DNA of 7,741 nucleotides from an uncultured Veillonella sp. (GCA_934216375.1 CAKQBP010000060.1:1-7741); one strand, 5' to 3'. Positions 1 through 6,288 are shown, counted from the stretch's first letter. Notes: generated by a model not told the origin, from the letters alone. Program-made: numbers and translations.

Positions 1-1
1 T

Positions 2-442
2 CCTGGCGATAAAGTAGATATCCAAGTAGAACTTAAAGGTTTCGGTTCCGAAAATAAATCTGGCGTAGCTATGCTTGTTCCTGCTGACGGCGTTGAAGGC
101 GTTAAAAATGCAGTTCTTGAAATCGTTAAAAAAGCTGGCCCTAACCCATGCCCTCCAATCGTACTTGGCGTAGGTATCGGTGGCACTATGGACCAAGCAG
201 CTGTTTTGTCCAAAAAAGCTTTGCTTCGCGATATTAGCACTCCTCATAAAGATGCTGACTATGCAAAATTAGAAGAAGAAATCATGGAAATGGTTAACAA
301 AACTGGTATCGGTCCACAATTGGGCGGCACTACAACTTGTCTTGGTGTAAACATCGAATGGGGTGCAACTCACATCGCAGGTCTTCCTGTTGCAGTTACT
401 ATCATGTGCCATGCTGCTCGTCATGCTCACGTAGTACTTTAA
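2..442 (+). CDS. Fumarate hydratase class I (iron-sulfur), alpha subunit, 3' part
   Basis: This is the C-terminal 146 residues of the alpha subunit of a two-subunit class I fumarase (TtdA/FumA N-terminal domain family), which interconverts malate and fumarate in the cytoplasm. The reading frame is open from base 2, so the true start lies left of the window. Family signatures seen are GFGSEN followed by a PADGVEGVK stretch, the PNPCPP-x-VLGVGIGGT block, the KKALLRD segment and a GGTTTCLGVNIEW-x-THIAGLPVAV end. The cysteines in PNPCPP and TTTCLG are probably two of the three ligands of the catalytic [4Fe-4S] cluster; the third would lie upstream. The beta subunit follows after 19 bases, so the two are co-transcribed. 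L-tartrate dehydratase is a close relative with the same architecture and cannot be excluded. In a propionate-forming anaerobe, fumarase on the malate-to-succinate route is the more natural reading. Confidence 0.93.
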   Translation, partial: PGDKVDIQVELKGFGSENKSGVAMLVPADGVEGVKNAVLEIVKKAGPNPCPPIVLGVGIGGTMDQAAVLSKKALLRDISTPHKDADYAKLEEEIMEMVNKTGIGPQLGGTTTCLGVNIEWGATHIAGLPVAVTIMCHAARHAHVVL

Positions 443-461
443 TCGATAGGAGGTAAAAACA

Positions 462-1022
462 ATGGCTGAATCAATTCGCATTAATACTGAAGAATATAAT
501 GAAGAGTTTTCCCGCAAATTAAAAGTTGGTGATAGCGTTCTTATCACTGGTAAAATTTACTCCGCTCGTGACGCTGCTCATAAAGTTATGACTGAAGCTT
601 TAGCGCGTGGTGAAAAATTGCCAATCGATTGGACAAATAAGTTTGTTTATTATCTTGGACCAACACCTGCAAAACCTGGTGATCCAATTGGTTCCGCTGG
701 TCCTACAACTTCCGGTCGTATGGATGCTTACACACCAACAATGCTTGATCAAGGTATCAAAGGCATGATTGGTAAAGGTTCCCGCAAACCAGAAGTAGTT
801 GAATCCATGAAGAAAAATGGTTGCACATACTTCGCAGCAGTTGGTGGCGCTGCAGCATTGATTGCAAAATCCATCAAAAAATACGAAGTACTTGCTTATG
901 GTGAACTTGGACCAGAAGCTTTGGCTGAATTGACTGTTGAAGATTTCCCTTGCATCGTAGTTGGCGATACTGAAGGTAATAACTTCTACGAATTAGGCCA
1001 AAAACCTTACAGAAAAATCTAA
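462..1022 (+). CDS. Fumarate hydratase class I, beta subunit
   Basis: This 186-residue protein is the beta subunit that completes the class I fumarase with the upstream alpha subunit (the C-terminal domain of single-chain FumA/FumB enzymes). Visible family features are the KLKVGDSVLITGKIYSARDAAHK start (residues about 19-41), the GDPIGSAGPTTSGRMD block (73-88) that contributes to the substrate site, the GKGSRKP loop (104-110), the AVGGAAALIA stretch and the C-terminal FYELGQKP motif. The length is normal for a stand-alone beta subunit. The ATG at 462 follows AGGAGGT (448-454) with a 7-base spacer, so the start is secure. A strong terminator lies 20 bases past the stop, so the operon ends here. 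Tartrate dehydratase beta (TtdB) is the alternative assignment; substrate cannot be settled from sequence alone. Confidence 0.93.
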   Translation: MAESIRINTEEYNEEFSRKLKVGDSVLITGKIYSARDAAHKVMTEALARGEKLPIDWTNKFVYYLGPTPAKPGDPIGSAGPTTSGRMDAYTPTMLDQGIKGMIGKGSRKPEVVESMKKNGCTYFAAVGGAAALIAKSIKKYEVLAYGELGPEALAELTVEDFPCIVVGDTEGNNFYELGQKPYRKI

Positions 1023-1041
1023 TATCACCATTGAGTGATTG

Positions 1042-1071
1042 AAAGAGGCTTGCTTTAGCAAGCCTCTTTTT
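1042..1071 (+). terminator. Intrinsic terminator of the fumarase operon
   Basis: A perfect 12-bp stem (AAAGAGGCTTGC, 1042-1053, with GCAAGCCTCTTT, 1058-1069) closes a TTTA loop and runs into a five-T tract. It is the expected end of the alpha-beta fumarase transcript. The A-rich left foot is short, so efficient termination in the opposite direction is less likely. Confidence 0.92.
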
Positions 1072-1116
1072 GTTGTTAAGCCATAATCATAAGACGTTCA
1101 TCCGTTACCTGTAGAG

Positions 1117-1150
1117 TTTAGTCTATCGATTCTGTCGGTTTTATGATAAT
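1117..1150 (+). promoter_or_regulatory. Candidate promoter of the UPF0340 operon
   Basis: The 122-base gap after the terminator must hold a promoter for the next operon. The best -10 candidates are the overlapping TATGAT (1142-1147) and GATAAT (1145-1150). The -35 is poor: TTTAGT (1117-1122) sits 19 bases from TATGAT, and no better hexamer is seen at 17 bases. No operator-like palindrome stands out. The call rests mainly on the -10 and the context. Confidence 0.35.
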
Positions 1151-1193
1151 ATACATATAGATTTTATACATTCAATTTGAGTGAGGCGATAAC

Positions 1194-1745
1194 ATGACTT
1201 CTGTAGAAACTATTCGTCAGTCAGCTCGCAACGCGATGGCTGAATTACTTGATTTAGCAAAGGTTCGCGAAGGTCAATTGTTCGTTGTGGGCTGTTCCAC
1301 TAGCGAAATTGTAGGTAAAAAAATCGGCACTGACTCTCACCTTGATGTGGCTCAGGTCGTATTTGATGAAATATACAATGCTATTAAGGCTAAAGGACTT
1401 AACTTGGCTATTCAATGTTGTGAACATATTAATCGTGCACTTGTTATGGAACGTAGTGCCATGACATGGGAGGAGGAAGTTAATGTTGTTCCTCAACGTC
1501 ATGCGGGTGGTGCCCTGGCTGTGATGGCGTATGAACATTTTGATGATCCTGTGATGGTTGAATTTATTCAAGCTGATGTAGGCATCGATATTGGAGATAC
1601 TTTCATTGGTATGCACATGAAACACGTTGCAGTGCCTGTACGTCTTTGTGTGAAAGAAATTGGAAAAGCACATGTGACCGCTTGTCGTGTTCGGCCAAAG
1701 AGCATCGGCGGTGAGCGTGCTGCATATAATGAAGCATTGATGTAG
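1194..1745 (+). CDS. UPF0340 / TIGR01440 family protein (YwlG-like), function unknown
   Basis: This 183-residue soluble protein belongs to the conserved UPF0340 family, typified by Bacillus subtilis YwlG, which is of similar length. I recognise the family blocks in order: GQLFVVGCSTSEIVGKKIGT (27-46), LAIQCCEHINRALVMER (71-87), AGGALAVMAYEHFDDPVMVE (104-123), ADVGIDIGDTFIGMHMK (127-143), VAVPVR and KEIGKAHVTACRVRPKSIGG (154-173). The paired cysteines C75-C76 with the following E77-H78, and the C34-S-T-S-E38 motif, are the most conserved-looking polar positions and may mark an active or ligand site. That last point is inference. No signal peptide or membrane segment is present. The ATG follows GTGAGG (1181-1186) with a 7-base spacer. 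The next gene starts 9 bases after the stop, so the two are almost surely co-transcribed. No biochemical role is established that I know of. Confidence 0.9.
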   Translation: MTSVETIRQSARNAMAELLDLAKVREGQLFVVGCSTSEIVGKKIGTDSHLDVAQVVFDEIYNAIKAKGLNLAIQCCEHINRALVMERSAMTWEEEVNVVPQRHAGGALAVMAYEHFDDPVMVEFIQADVGIDIGDTFIGMHMKHVAVPVRLCVKEIGKAHVTACRVRPKSIGGERAAYNEALM

Positions 1746-1754
1746 GGGGATAGT

Positions 1755-3494
1755 ATGTCAAACCTAATACCGTATTTTGTATTAGCCGTCGTGGCATTGG
1801 GATTTTTTGGTGTTTGCTATGCTGTTTTTAGCGGTGGTGATGGTGAAAGTAAGGCAAAGGAAAAATCCCATAAAAACATAAGTAATAAAAATAATTCTAA
1901 AGAGTATAATGATGTTATATTTGCAACGGAGTCGCAAGAAGGCAATGTAACAATTACTCATATGAGTGGTACTAATGTATATACTGCATCAATTCCGGAT
2001 ACAGTTGAAACGATGGATAGTGAAGAGCGAGAATTTGTTGAATCTTTAGTTGATCCTATAGATACTTCTTATAATAGAAGAAGTACTCTAAAGTCCAATT
2101 CAAGTCATGTTTCAGCAGGAGAATATGCGTTAGCATTAGGTTCGGATAATGGCACACCAATAGGGGATGAAACCATTGTGATGACAGCCGTATCAGATCT
2201 TAAGCGAGCTAATCAAGCTAATCAAGGTGTTACTCCGTTGGTGGATAAAACTATCGTCCTTGATGTCGTTACAGATGAACTTCTCAATAACGCTAACTCT
2301 GTTGAAGATACAATTGCTATGGGTGAATCTGTGGAAGCCTTTGAAGCTGATGAAGCGGATAGCATAGATGCTACGCAGATGATAGGTGGTGCAAACGAAA
2401 TACAAACCGCGGAAGGGCCATCGGTATTAGATGAAACGCGTTTGTTTGATGCCTCTGAAATTGAAGCACAATTGGCGGAAACAAGTTTAGCTGAAGAGGA
2501 GGAACCGCATGGTCAATGGGCAAAAACGGCACATGAAGATAAATGCGTTGAGCTGGCTATAGCGCCATTTGTTCATTCCTTTGGAGTACTACATGGCGAC
2601 ACGCAACACTATGTAGAATCTATTACAAGAGATGCTTTAGGGGCTCTCAATATTACAAAAATTGTTGAAGTGAATGCATTACTAGAGAATATTGTTATTC
2701 AAGAAGCGTTGATGAGTATGCAAAAGGCATATGCCGCTACAAACACGGAGTGGATGAAGTCCGCTGCGTTAGGTGCTTTTCTAGATGTGGTTCAATCTCC
2801 TAAATCTAGTACGCCATACCTCGTAGCTTTTGATGCATTACGTGTATTACCTCATTTAACATTAGGTCACTTTCAAGTTATGGCCTTAACATTATTGTTA
2901 CAATATTCTAGAAACTCTAATAACTATGGATTGATTCACTTTCAACATTATGTGGAAAAATATATTGAGCCATTTATCTCTGATTTGCCTCGAAATGATT
3001 CTTTCTATCGCCAGCTGGACTACTTACGCTGTACGCAAGAAGAACAAGAACCTATCACTTTATGTCAAGTGTTGTCTAATTCATACCCGTTTGTATTCAA
3101 CTATCGTGGTTTCTCTAAGGAAGAACTCTTCCGTGCTACAGACGGTCATGGTGTAGATCCACGTTATGTGGTGCGTAGCTTGAACTCCAATCTTTATAAA
3201 TTAGCCTTGGTAGATGAGTCTTTGGCACCACAATTCTTTAGACAAACACGAATTTCTAATGCTATGGTTCAACGTGATCTTTTAGCTTTGATGAAGAGTA
3301 AACCTACTGCTTTCAGGGGACAAGAGGCGCGTGATATTATGGATGACATTTCACCAGTTTTATTGGACTTGGCTGATGTCTTCGATAGCACGCCAATGTC
3401 TAAAATTAGTTTAACATTGTTAGGCCTTTACTTAGGCCGTGCTCATGTGAAAGCAACCATTGGTGAAGAATTTGATTTGTCTCATTGGTTCTAA
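1755..3494 (+). CDS. Membrane-anchored protein with acidic Thr-motif repeats and helical C-terminal domain, function unknown
   Basis: I do not recognise this 579-residue protein with certainty. Residues 5-25 form one hydrophobic helix. The Lys-rich stretch after it (33-49) predicts, by the positive-inside rule, that the rest faces the cytoplasm. Residues about 50-255 are acidic, Ser/Thr-rich and probably disordered. They carry five related motifs, D/E-x-T-x-x-hydrophobic, with the threonines at 140, 166, 186, 207 and 228. Residues about 256-579 look like a folded, mostly helical domain, with FQVMALTLLLQYSRN (373-387) and YRGFSKEELFRATDG (450-464) as distinctive stretches. The latter part reminds me of the family NCBI names LPO_1073/Vpar_1526, but that is unverified recall. 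The ATG at 1755 follows AGGGGGA, which overlaps the upstream stop, with a short 4-base spacer. Tight coupling to the UPF0340 gene suggests a shared process. A scaffold or signalling adaptor is conceivable, but this is inference. Confidence 0.85.
   Translation: MSNLIPYFVLAVVALGFFGVCYAVFSGGDGESKAKEKSHKNISNKNNSKEYNDVIFATESQEGNVTITHMSGTNVYTASIPDTVETMDSEEREFVESLVDPIDTSYNRRSTLKSNSSHVSAGEYALALGSDNGTPIGDETIVMTAVSDLKRANQANQGVTPLVDKTIVLDVVTDELLNNANSVEDTIAMGESVEAFEADEADSIDATQMIGGANEIQTAEGPSVLDETRLFDASEIEAQLAETSLAEEEEPHGQWAKTAHEDKCVELAIAPFVHSFGVLHGDTQHYVESITRDALGALNITKIVEVNALLENIVIQEALMSMQKAYAATNTEWMKSAALGAFLDVVQSPKSSTPYLVAFDALRVLPHLTLGHFQVMALTLLLQYSRNSNNYGLIHFQHYVEKYIEPFISDLPRNDSFYRQLDYLRCTQEEQEPITLCQVLSNSYPFVFNYRGFSKEELFRATDGHGVDPRYVVRSLNSNLYKLALVDESLAPQFFRQTRISNAMVQRDLLALMKSKPTAFRGQEARDIMDDISPVLLDLADVFDSTPMSKISLTLLGLYLGRAHVKATIGEEFDLSHWF
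2160..2447 (+). repeat. Five-copy degenerate Thr-motif repeat array within the membrane protein
   Basis: The encoded residues 136-231 contain five copies of one short motif: GDETIVM, VDKTIVL, VEDTIAM, IDATQMI and LDETRLF. Each has an acidic residue at -2 relative to the threonine and a large hydrophobic residue at +3. The threonines are 26, 20, 21 and 21 residues apart. The DNA itself is not obviously repeated, so the repeat is conserved at the protein level only. Confidence 0.7.
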
Positions 3495-3595
3495 TTTATG
3501 ATTTTAAGCACTATATAGTTTCAAAAATTGGATAATATAGTTATTAATATAGGTATATACTTAAAAACGTTATATAGCTTATGTGTTATGTAATA

Positions 3596-3630
3596 AAAAA
3601 GTCTCTCAAGATTATCTTGAGAGACTTTTT
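3596..3630. terminator. Bidirectional terminator between convergent genes
   Basis: A perfect 15-bp inverted repeat (AAAAAGTCTCTCAAG, 3596-3610, with CTTGAGAGACTTTTT, 3616-3630) surrounds an ATTAT loop. It has an A tract on the left and a T tract on the right, so it can end transcripts from both the 579-residue gene (plus strand) and the Crp/Fnr gene (minus strand). The rest of the 165-base convergent gap (3495-3659) is AT-rich; I see no further gene or site in it. Confidence 0.92.
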
Positions 3631-3659
3631 AGTTTGTTAAATTTAATAGCTATTAAGTG

Positions 3660-4385
3660 TTAGAAGGTGTTGAAGCCGAATTCTTCAATGTCTTCAATGT
3701 TTTTAATTGTTACGGTGCGACCTGTAATGTCAATAAGACCTTCATCGCGAAGACGACCTAGTTCACGGCTAAGAGCTGTGCGAGATACATTGAGGACCTC
3801 AGCCATTTGCTCGCGGTTGTGGGGTAATTGAATTGTGTTAGAATGCTGACGTTTATAAATATCTGTTAAGTACGCAAAAATCTTTTCGCGCATCCCTTTT
3901 AATGTGAGGTAATGGACTTTTCTGGTTAATAGAATTGCTTTTTCAGATAAATCCTCTAATAGATTAGATAGGATTTTAGTTTGGCATTGATGACAATCCG
4001 GTAATGTTTTAATAAAGGTTTCAAGCGGAATAAACATAATTTTAGTTGCTTTTGTTGCTTTAATGGTAGCAGGCCATAAAGGCTGTTTGCTAAATAGTAG
4101 TGCTTCTCCAAAAATATCTGATTGCTCTAAGTTTGCCATAATAACCCGTTGCCCCATTACATTTTCACGAGTCAGTAAAGCGCTGCCTTCAAGGATGACA
4201 CCAATACCCTCCATAGGATCTCCAGCGAGGGCTATAAAATCATTTTTTTGGTAACTGTGGATGATAACTTTGGCATTATTTAAATAGCTACGCAGCTCTG
4301 GTTCTCCTAATTTATTGAATAAAGGACATTTCACGAGGGTGGGCATATATTGATTAATGATATCGTTTGAAAGTATTTGTTTCAT
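3660..4385 (-). CDS. Crp/Fnr-family transcription regulator, probably HcpR-like
   Basis: This 241-residue protein has a cyclic-nucleotide-binding-type beta-roll (about 20-130), a long dimerisation helix (about 135-160) and a winged helix-turn-helix with recognition helix SRTALSRELGRLRDEG (201-216). The ATG at 4385 is preferred: GGAGG sits 5 bases upstream. A GTG three codons earlier (4391) overlaps that Shine-Dalgarno and is unlikely. The beta-roll segment FGEALLFSKQPLWPAT lacks the arginine that binds the cAMP phosphate in CRP, so cAMP is not the expected ligand. The FNR-type N-terminal cysteine cluster is absent; cysteines are at 20, 131 and 134 (C-H-Q-C). Aligned with CRP, the DNA-reading glutamate (E181 in CRP, E209 in FNR) is a threonine (T203), while the arginine equivalent to R185/R213 is kept (R207). 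Divergence from hcp suggests an HcpR-like NO or redox sensor controlling hcp. That role is inference. Confidence 0.88.
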   Translation of the reverse strand: MKQILSNDIINQYMPTLVKCPLFNKLGEPELRSYLNNAKVIIHSYQKNDFIALAGDPMEGIGVILEGSALLTRENVMGQRVIMANLEQSDIFGEALLFSKQPLWPATIKATKATKIMFIPLETFIKTLPDCHQCQTKILSNLLEDLSEKAILLTRKVHYLTLKGMREKIFAYLTDIYKRQHSNTIQLPHNREQMAEVLNVSRTALSRELGRLRDEGLIDITGRTVTIKNIEDIEEFGFNTF

Positions 4386-4390
4386 AAGCA

Positions 4391-4395
4391 CCTCC
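4391..4395 (-). promoter_or_regulatory. Ribosome binding site that sets the regulator start
   Basis: On the minus strand GGAGG is followed by TGCTT and then ATG (4385-4383). This fixes the start at 4385 rather than at the in-frame GTG at 4391, whose first base is directly adjacent to or within the Shine-Dalgarno complement. Confidence 0.75.
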
Positions 4396-4434
4396 GGTGT
4401 GATAAAGTCTATAGCAATTAAAAATGATTATTGT

Positions 4435-4463
4435 ATAATAAAAGTATAAGACTAAATGGTCTA
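4435..4463 (-). promoter_or_regulatory. Candidate promoter of the Crp/Fnr regulator
   Basis: Read on the minus strand there is TAGACC (4463-4458; 4 of 6 matches to TTGACA), a 17-base spacer and TATTAT (4440-4435; 5 of 6 matches to TATAAT). Transcription would start near 4428, giving a leader of about 40 bases before the ATG. A TATAAT on the plus strand overlaps the same -10 but has no matching -35. Confidence 0.5.
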
Positions 4464-4567
4464 CCTGTTCCATAAGGGAAGTCAGGAAAATTTTTGAAAA
4501 AGTTTTTATTTGTTGCTCAAGCTACAGAAATTGTATCATCTTTACGTTATACTTTCAAATGTAATCA

Positions 4568-4592
4568 ATCAGACAACTGATAAAACATCAGT
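4568..4592 (+). promoter_or_regulatory. Candidate Crp/Fnr-type operator upstream of hcp
   Basis: Three alternating half-sites form two overlapping perfect dyads: ATCAG-acaa-CTGAT (4568-4581) and ACTGAT-aaaac-ATCAGT (4576-4592). The 5-4-5 geometry of the first matches the spacing of FNR-type sites, although the half-site is not the FNR consensus. A -10-like TATTAT lies at 4610-4615, so a start near 4622 would place these dyads around -38 to -48. That is typical of class II activation overlapping a weak -35. Assignment to the adjacent regulator is inference. Confidence 0.5.
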
Positions 4593-4609
4593 GTAATGTA
4601 TAGGTTTTA

Positions 4610-4615
4610 TATTAT
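4610..4615 (+). promoter_or_regulatory. Candidate -10 element of the hcp promoter
   Basis: TATTAT matches TATAAT at 5 of 6 positions. The hexamer 17 bases upstream (ATCAGT, 4587-4592) is not a -35 but is part of the candidate operator, as expected for an activator-dependent promoter. TATATT at 4608-4613 is an overlapping alternative. Confidence 0.4.
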
Positions 4616-4625
4616 CTAGCTTGAC

Positions 4626-4642
4626 TGCGAGGAAGTCTCGCA
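4626..4642 (+). other. Hairpin in the hcp leader directly before the Shine-Dalgarno
   Basis: TGCGAG (4626-4631) and CTCGCA (4637-4642) form a 6-bp GC-rich stem around GAAGT. It ends 2 bases before the GGAGG of hcp (4645-4649). If transcription starts near 4622, this hairpin would sit at the very 5' end of the mRNA, where such structures commonly slow decay while leaving the ribosome site open. Confidence 0.5.
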
Positions 4643-4656
4643 AAGGAGGATTTTAA

Positions 4657-6222
4657 ATGAGTATGTTCTGTTATCAATGCGAACAATCTGCAGCACCAGG
4701 TGGCTGTACTGTACAAGGTGTATGTGGTAAAACTGCACCAGTTGCTAACTTACAAGACGAATTAACTGCTGCCTTAGTTGGCTTGGCTCGCGCTTTAGAC
4801 GTAAAGGGTCATACTAAAGAAGGTATCGATTATATTATGCGCGGTTTGTTCATGTGTGTAACAAACGTAAACTTCTCTGAAGACCGCGTTCAAGAATTCA
4901 TTGACGAAGTGAATGCTTACCATGCAAAAGTGGACAGCGCTCAACAAAACTTTGATTGGGAACAATTGTGGAAAGGTGAAGAAGACATCGTATCCCTTCG
5001 TTCCACATTATTGTTAGGTATGCGCGGTATGGCTGCATACGCATGGCATGCTGCTCGCCTTGGCTTCCACGATGCTGATGTTGACGCTTGGTTCGTTAAA
5101 GGTATGGTAGAATTCGCTAAAGATCACAGCGCTGAAGAATGGCTTGATCTTTTGATGGAATTCGGTCATATCAACTTGAAATGTATGGCTGTTCTTGATA
5201 AAGCTAATACTGAAACATATGGTACACCTGTACCAACTACAGTTCCTTTGACTGTAGAACCAGGTCCTTTCATCGTTGTAACTGGTCATGACCTTCATGA
5301 CTTGAAACAATTATTGGAACAAACTGATGGTAAAGGTGTAAATATCTATACTCATGGTGAAATGTTGCCTTGCCACGCTTATCCTGAATTGAAGAAACAT
5401 CCTCAATTGAAAGGTAATTTCGGTACAGCATGGCAAAACCAACAAAAAGAATTCGTTGACGTTCCTGGCGCATTCTTGTTCACTACAAACTGCATTATGC
5501 CACCAAAAGAAAACTACAGAGAAAATATCTTCACTACAGATATGGTAGGTTTCGACGGTTGTGCACACATCGAAGAAAATGCAGATGGTACTAAAGACTT
5601 CTCCGCAGTTATCAACCGTGCTATCGAATTGGGCGGCTACAAAGAAGCTCAAGAATTCACTGGTATCAACGGTGGTCATGAAGTAACTACTGGTTTCGGT
5701 CATGGTACAGTATTGGGTATTGCAGATAAAGTAATCGATGCTGTGAAAGCTGGCGCAATCAAACACTTCTTCTTGGTAGGTGGTTGTGATGGTGCTAAAG
5801 TAGGCCGTAACTACTACACTGAATTCGTTAAACAAACTCCAGATGATACTGTAGTATTGACATTGGCTTGTGGTAAATTCCGTTTCAACGATATGAACAT
5901 CGGCGAAATCGGTGGTATCCCTCGTATCCTTGATATGGGTCAATGTAACGATGCTTACTCCGCTATTCAAGTAGCAGTAGCTTTAGCTGGTGCATTTGAA
6001 TGTGATGTAAACGACTTGCCATTGACATTGGTATTGTCCTGGTACGAACAAAAAGCGGTATGTATCTTGTTAACATTGTTGGCATTGGGTATCCGCAACA
6101 TCTACATCGGCCCATCCTTGCCTAAATTCTTCTCCAACAATGTATTGAACATTTTGGTAGAGAAATTCCAATTACATCCAATTACAACTCCAGAAGCTGA
6201 CATGAAAGCTATCTTGGGCTAA
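4657..6222 (+). CDS. hcp: Hydroxylamine reductase / hybrid-cluster protein (prismane), class I type
   Basis: This 521-residue cytoplasmic protein is the hybrid-cluster protein, assigned hydroxylamine reductase and, in E. coli, NO reductase activity. The N-terminal C5-x2-C8-x8-C17-x5-C23 pattern matches the proximal [4Fe-4S] cluster of class I enzymes, not the longer spacing of E. coli class II Hcp. All expected hybrid-cluster ligands are visible: H211 (TGHDL), E235 (THGEMLP), C279 (TTNC), C377 (VGGCDG; the persulfide cysteine by homology), C405 (LACGKFRF), C430 (GQCNDAY), E464 and K466 (WYEQKA). It is about 30 residues shorter than the roughly 550-residue Desulfovibrio protein, and the ligand numbering places that loss before H211, in the N-terminal helical region. 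The ATG at 4657 has AAGGAGG (4643-4649) at a 7-base spacer. It is divergent from a Crp/Fnr regulator and probably monocistronic, with terminators following. No separate reductase (Hcr) gene is adjacent. Confidence 0.97.
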   Translation: MSMFCYQCEQSAAPGGCTVQGVCGKTAPVANLQDELTAALVGLARALDVKGHTKEGIDYIMRGLFMCVTNVNFSEDRVQEFIDEVNAYHAKVDSAQQNFDWEQLWKGEEDIVSLRSTLLLGMRGMAAYAWHAARLGFHDADVDAWFVKGMVEFAKDHSAEEWLDLLMEFGHINLKCMAVLDKANTETYGTPVPTTVPLTVEPGPFIVVTGHDLHDLKQLLEQTDGKGVNIYTHGEMLPCHAYPELKKHPQLKGNFGTAWQNQQKEFVDVPGAFLFTTNCIMPPKENYRENIFTTDMVGFDGCAHIEENADGTKDFSAVINRAIELGGYKEAQEFTGINGGHEVTTGFGHGTVLGIADKVIDAVKAGAIKHFFLVGGCDGAKVGRNYYTEFVKQTPDDTVVLTLACGKFRFNDMNIGEIGGIPRILDMGQCNDAYSAIQVAVALAGAFECDVNDLPLTLVLSWYEQKAVCILLTLLALGIRNIYIGPSLPKFFSNNVLNILVEKFQLHPITTPEADMKAILG

Positions 6223-6241
6223 TAGGATCTGTTAACTTGTT

Positions 6242-6288
6242 AACCACAGTCCTACTTCCCCTCTCTTTTATGATTTAGGACTGTTGTT
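6242..6288 (+). repeat. Inverted repeat in the hcp 3' untranslated region
   Basis: AACCACAGTCCTA (6242-6254) pairs with TAGGACTGTTGTT (6276-6288) at 12 of 13 positions, around a 21-base pyrimidine-rich loop. No T tract follows, so it is not itself a standard terminator. It may protect the 3' end of the hcp mRNA or assist the terminator 7 bases further on. Confidence 0.6.

Noticed and set aside
1254..1673. Minus-strand open frame of 139 codons inside the UPF0340 gene
   Set aside because: Antisense shadow of a conserved coding region; no ribosome site or family motif.
4434..4439. Plus-strand TATAAT as the hcp -10
   Set aside because: No -35 is found at a suitable distance, it is more than 200 bases from the hcp ATG, and the same bases are better explained as the minus-strand -10 of the regulator.
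4464..4486. Imperfect dyad CCTG-TTCC / GGAA-CAGG with a 2-base bulge upstream of the regulator
   Set aside because: The symmetry is broken by an asymmetric GT insertion and it lies just upstream of the regulator -35. It is too weak to call an operator without comparative data.
5311..5970. Minus-strand open frame of 219 codons inside hcp
   Set aside because: It lies fully antisense to a clearly coding gene with all catalytic residues intact. The composition (rich in Phe, Ser, Thr and Cys) is that of a reverse-complement shadow.
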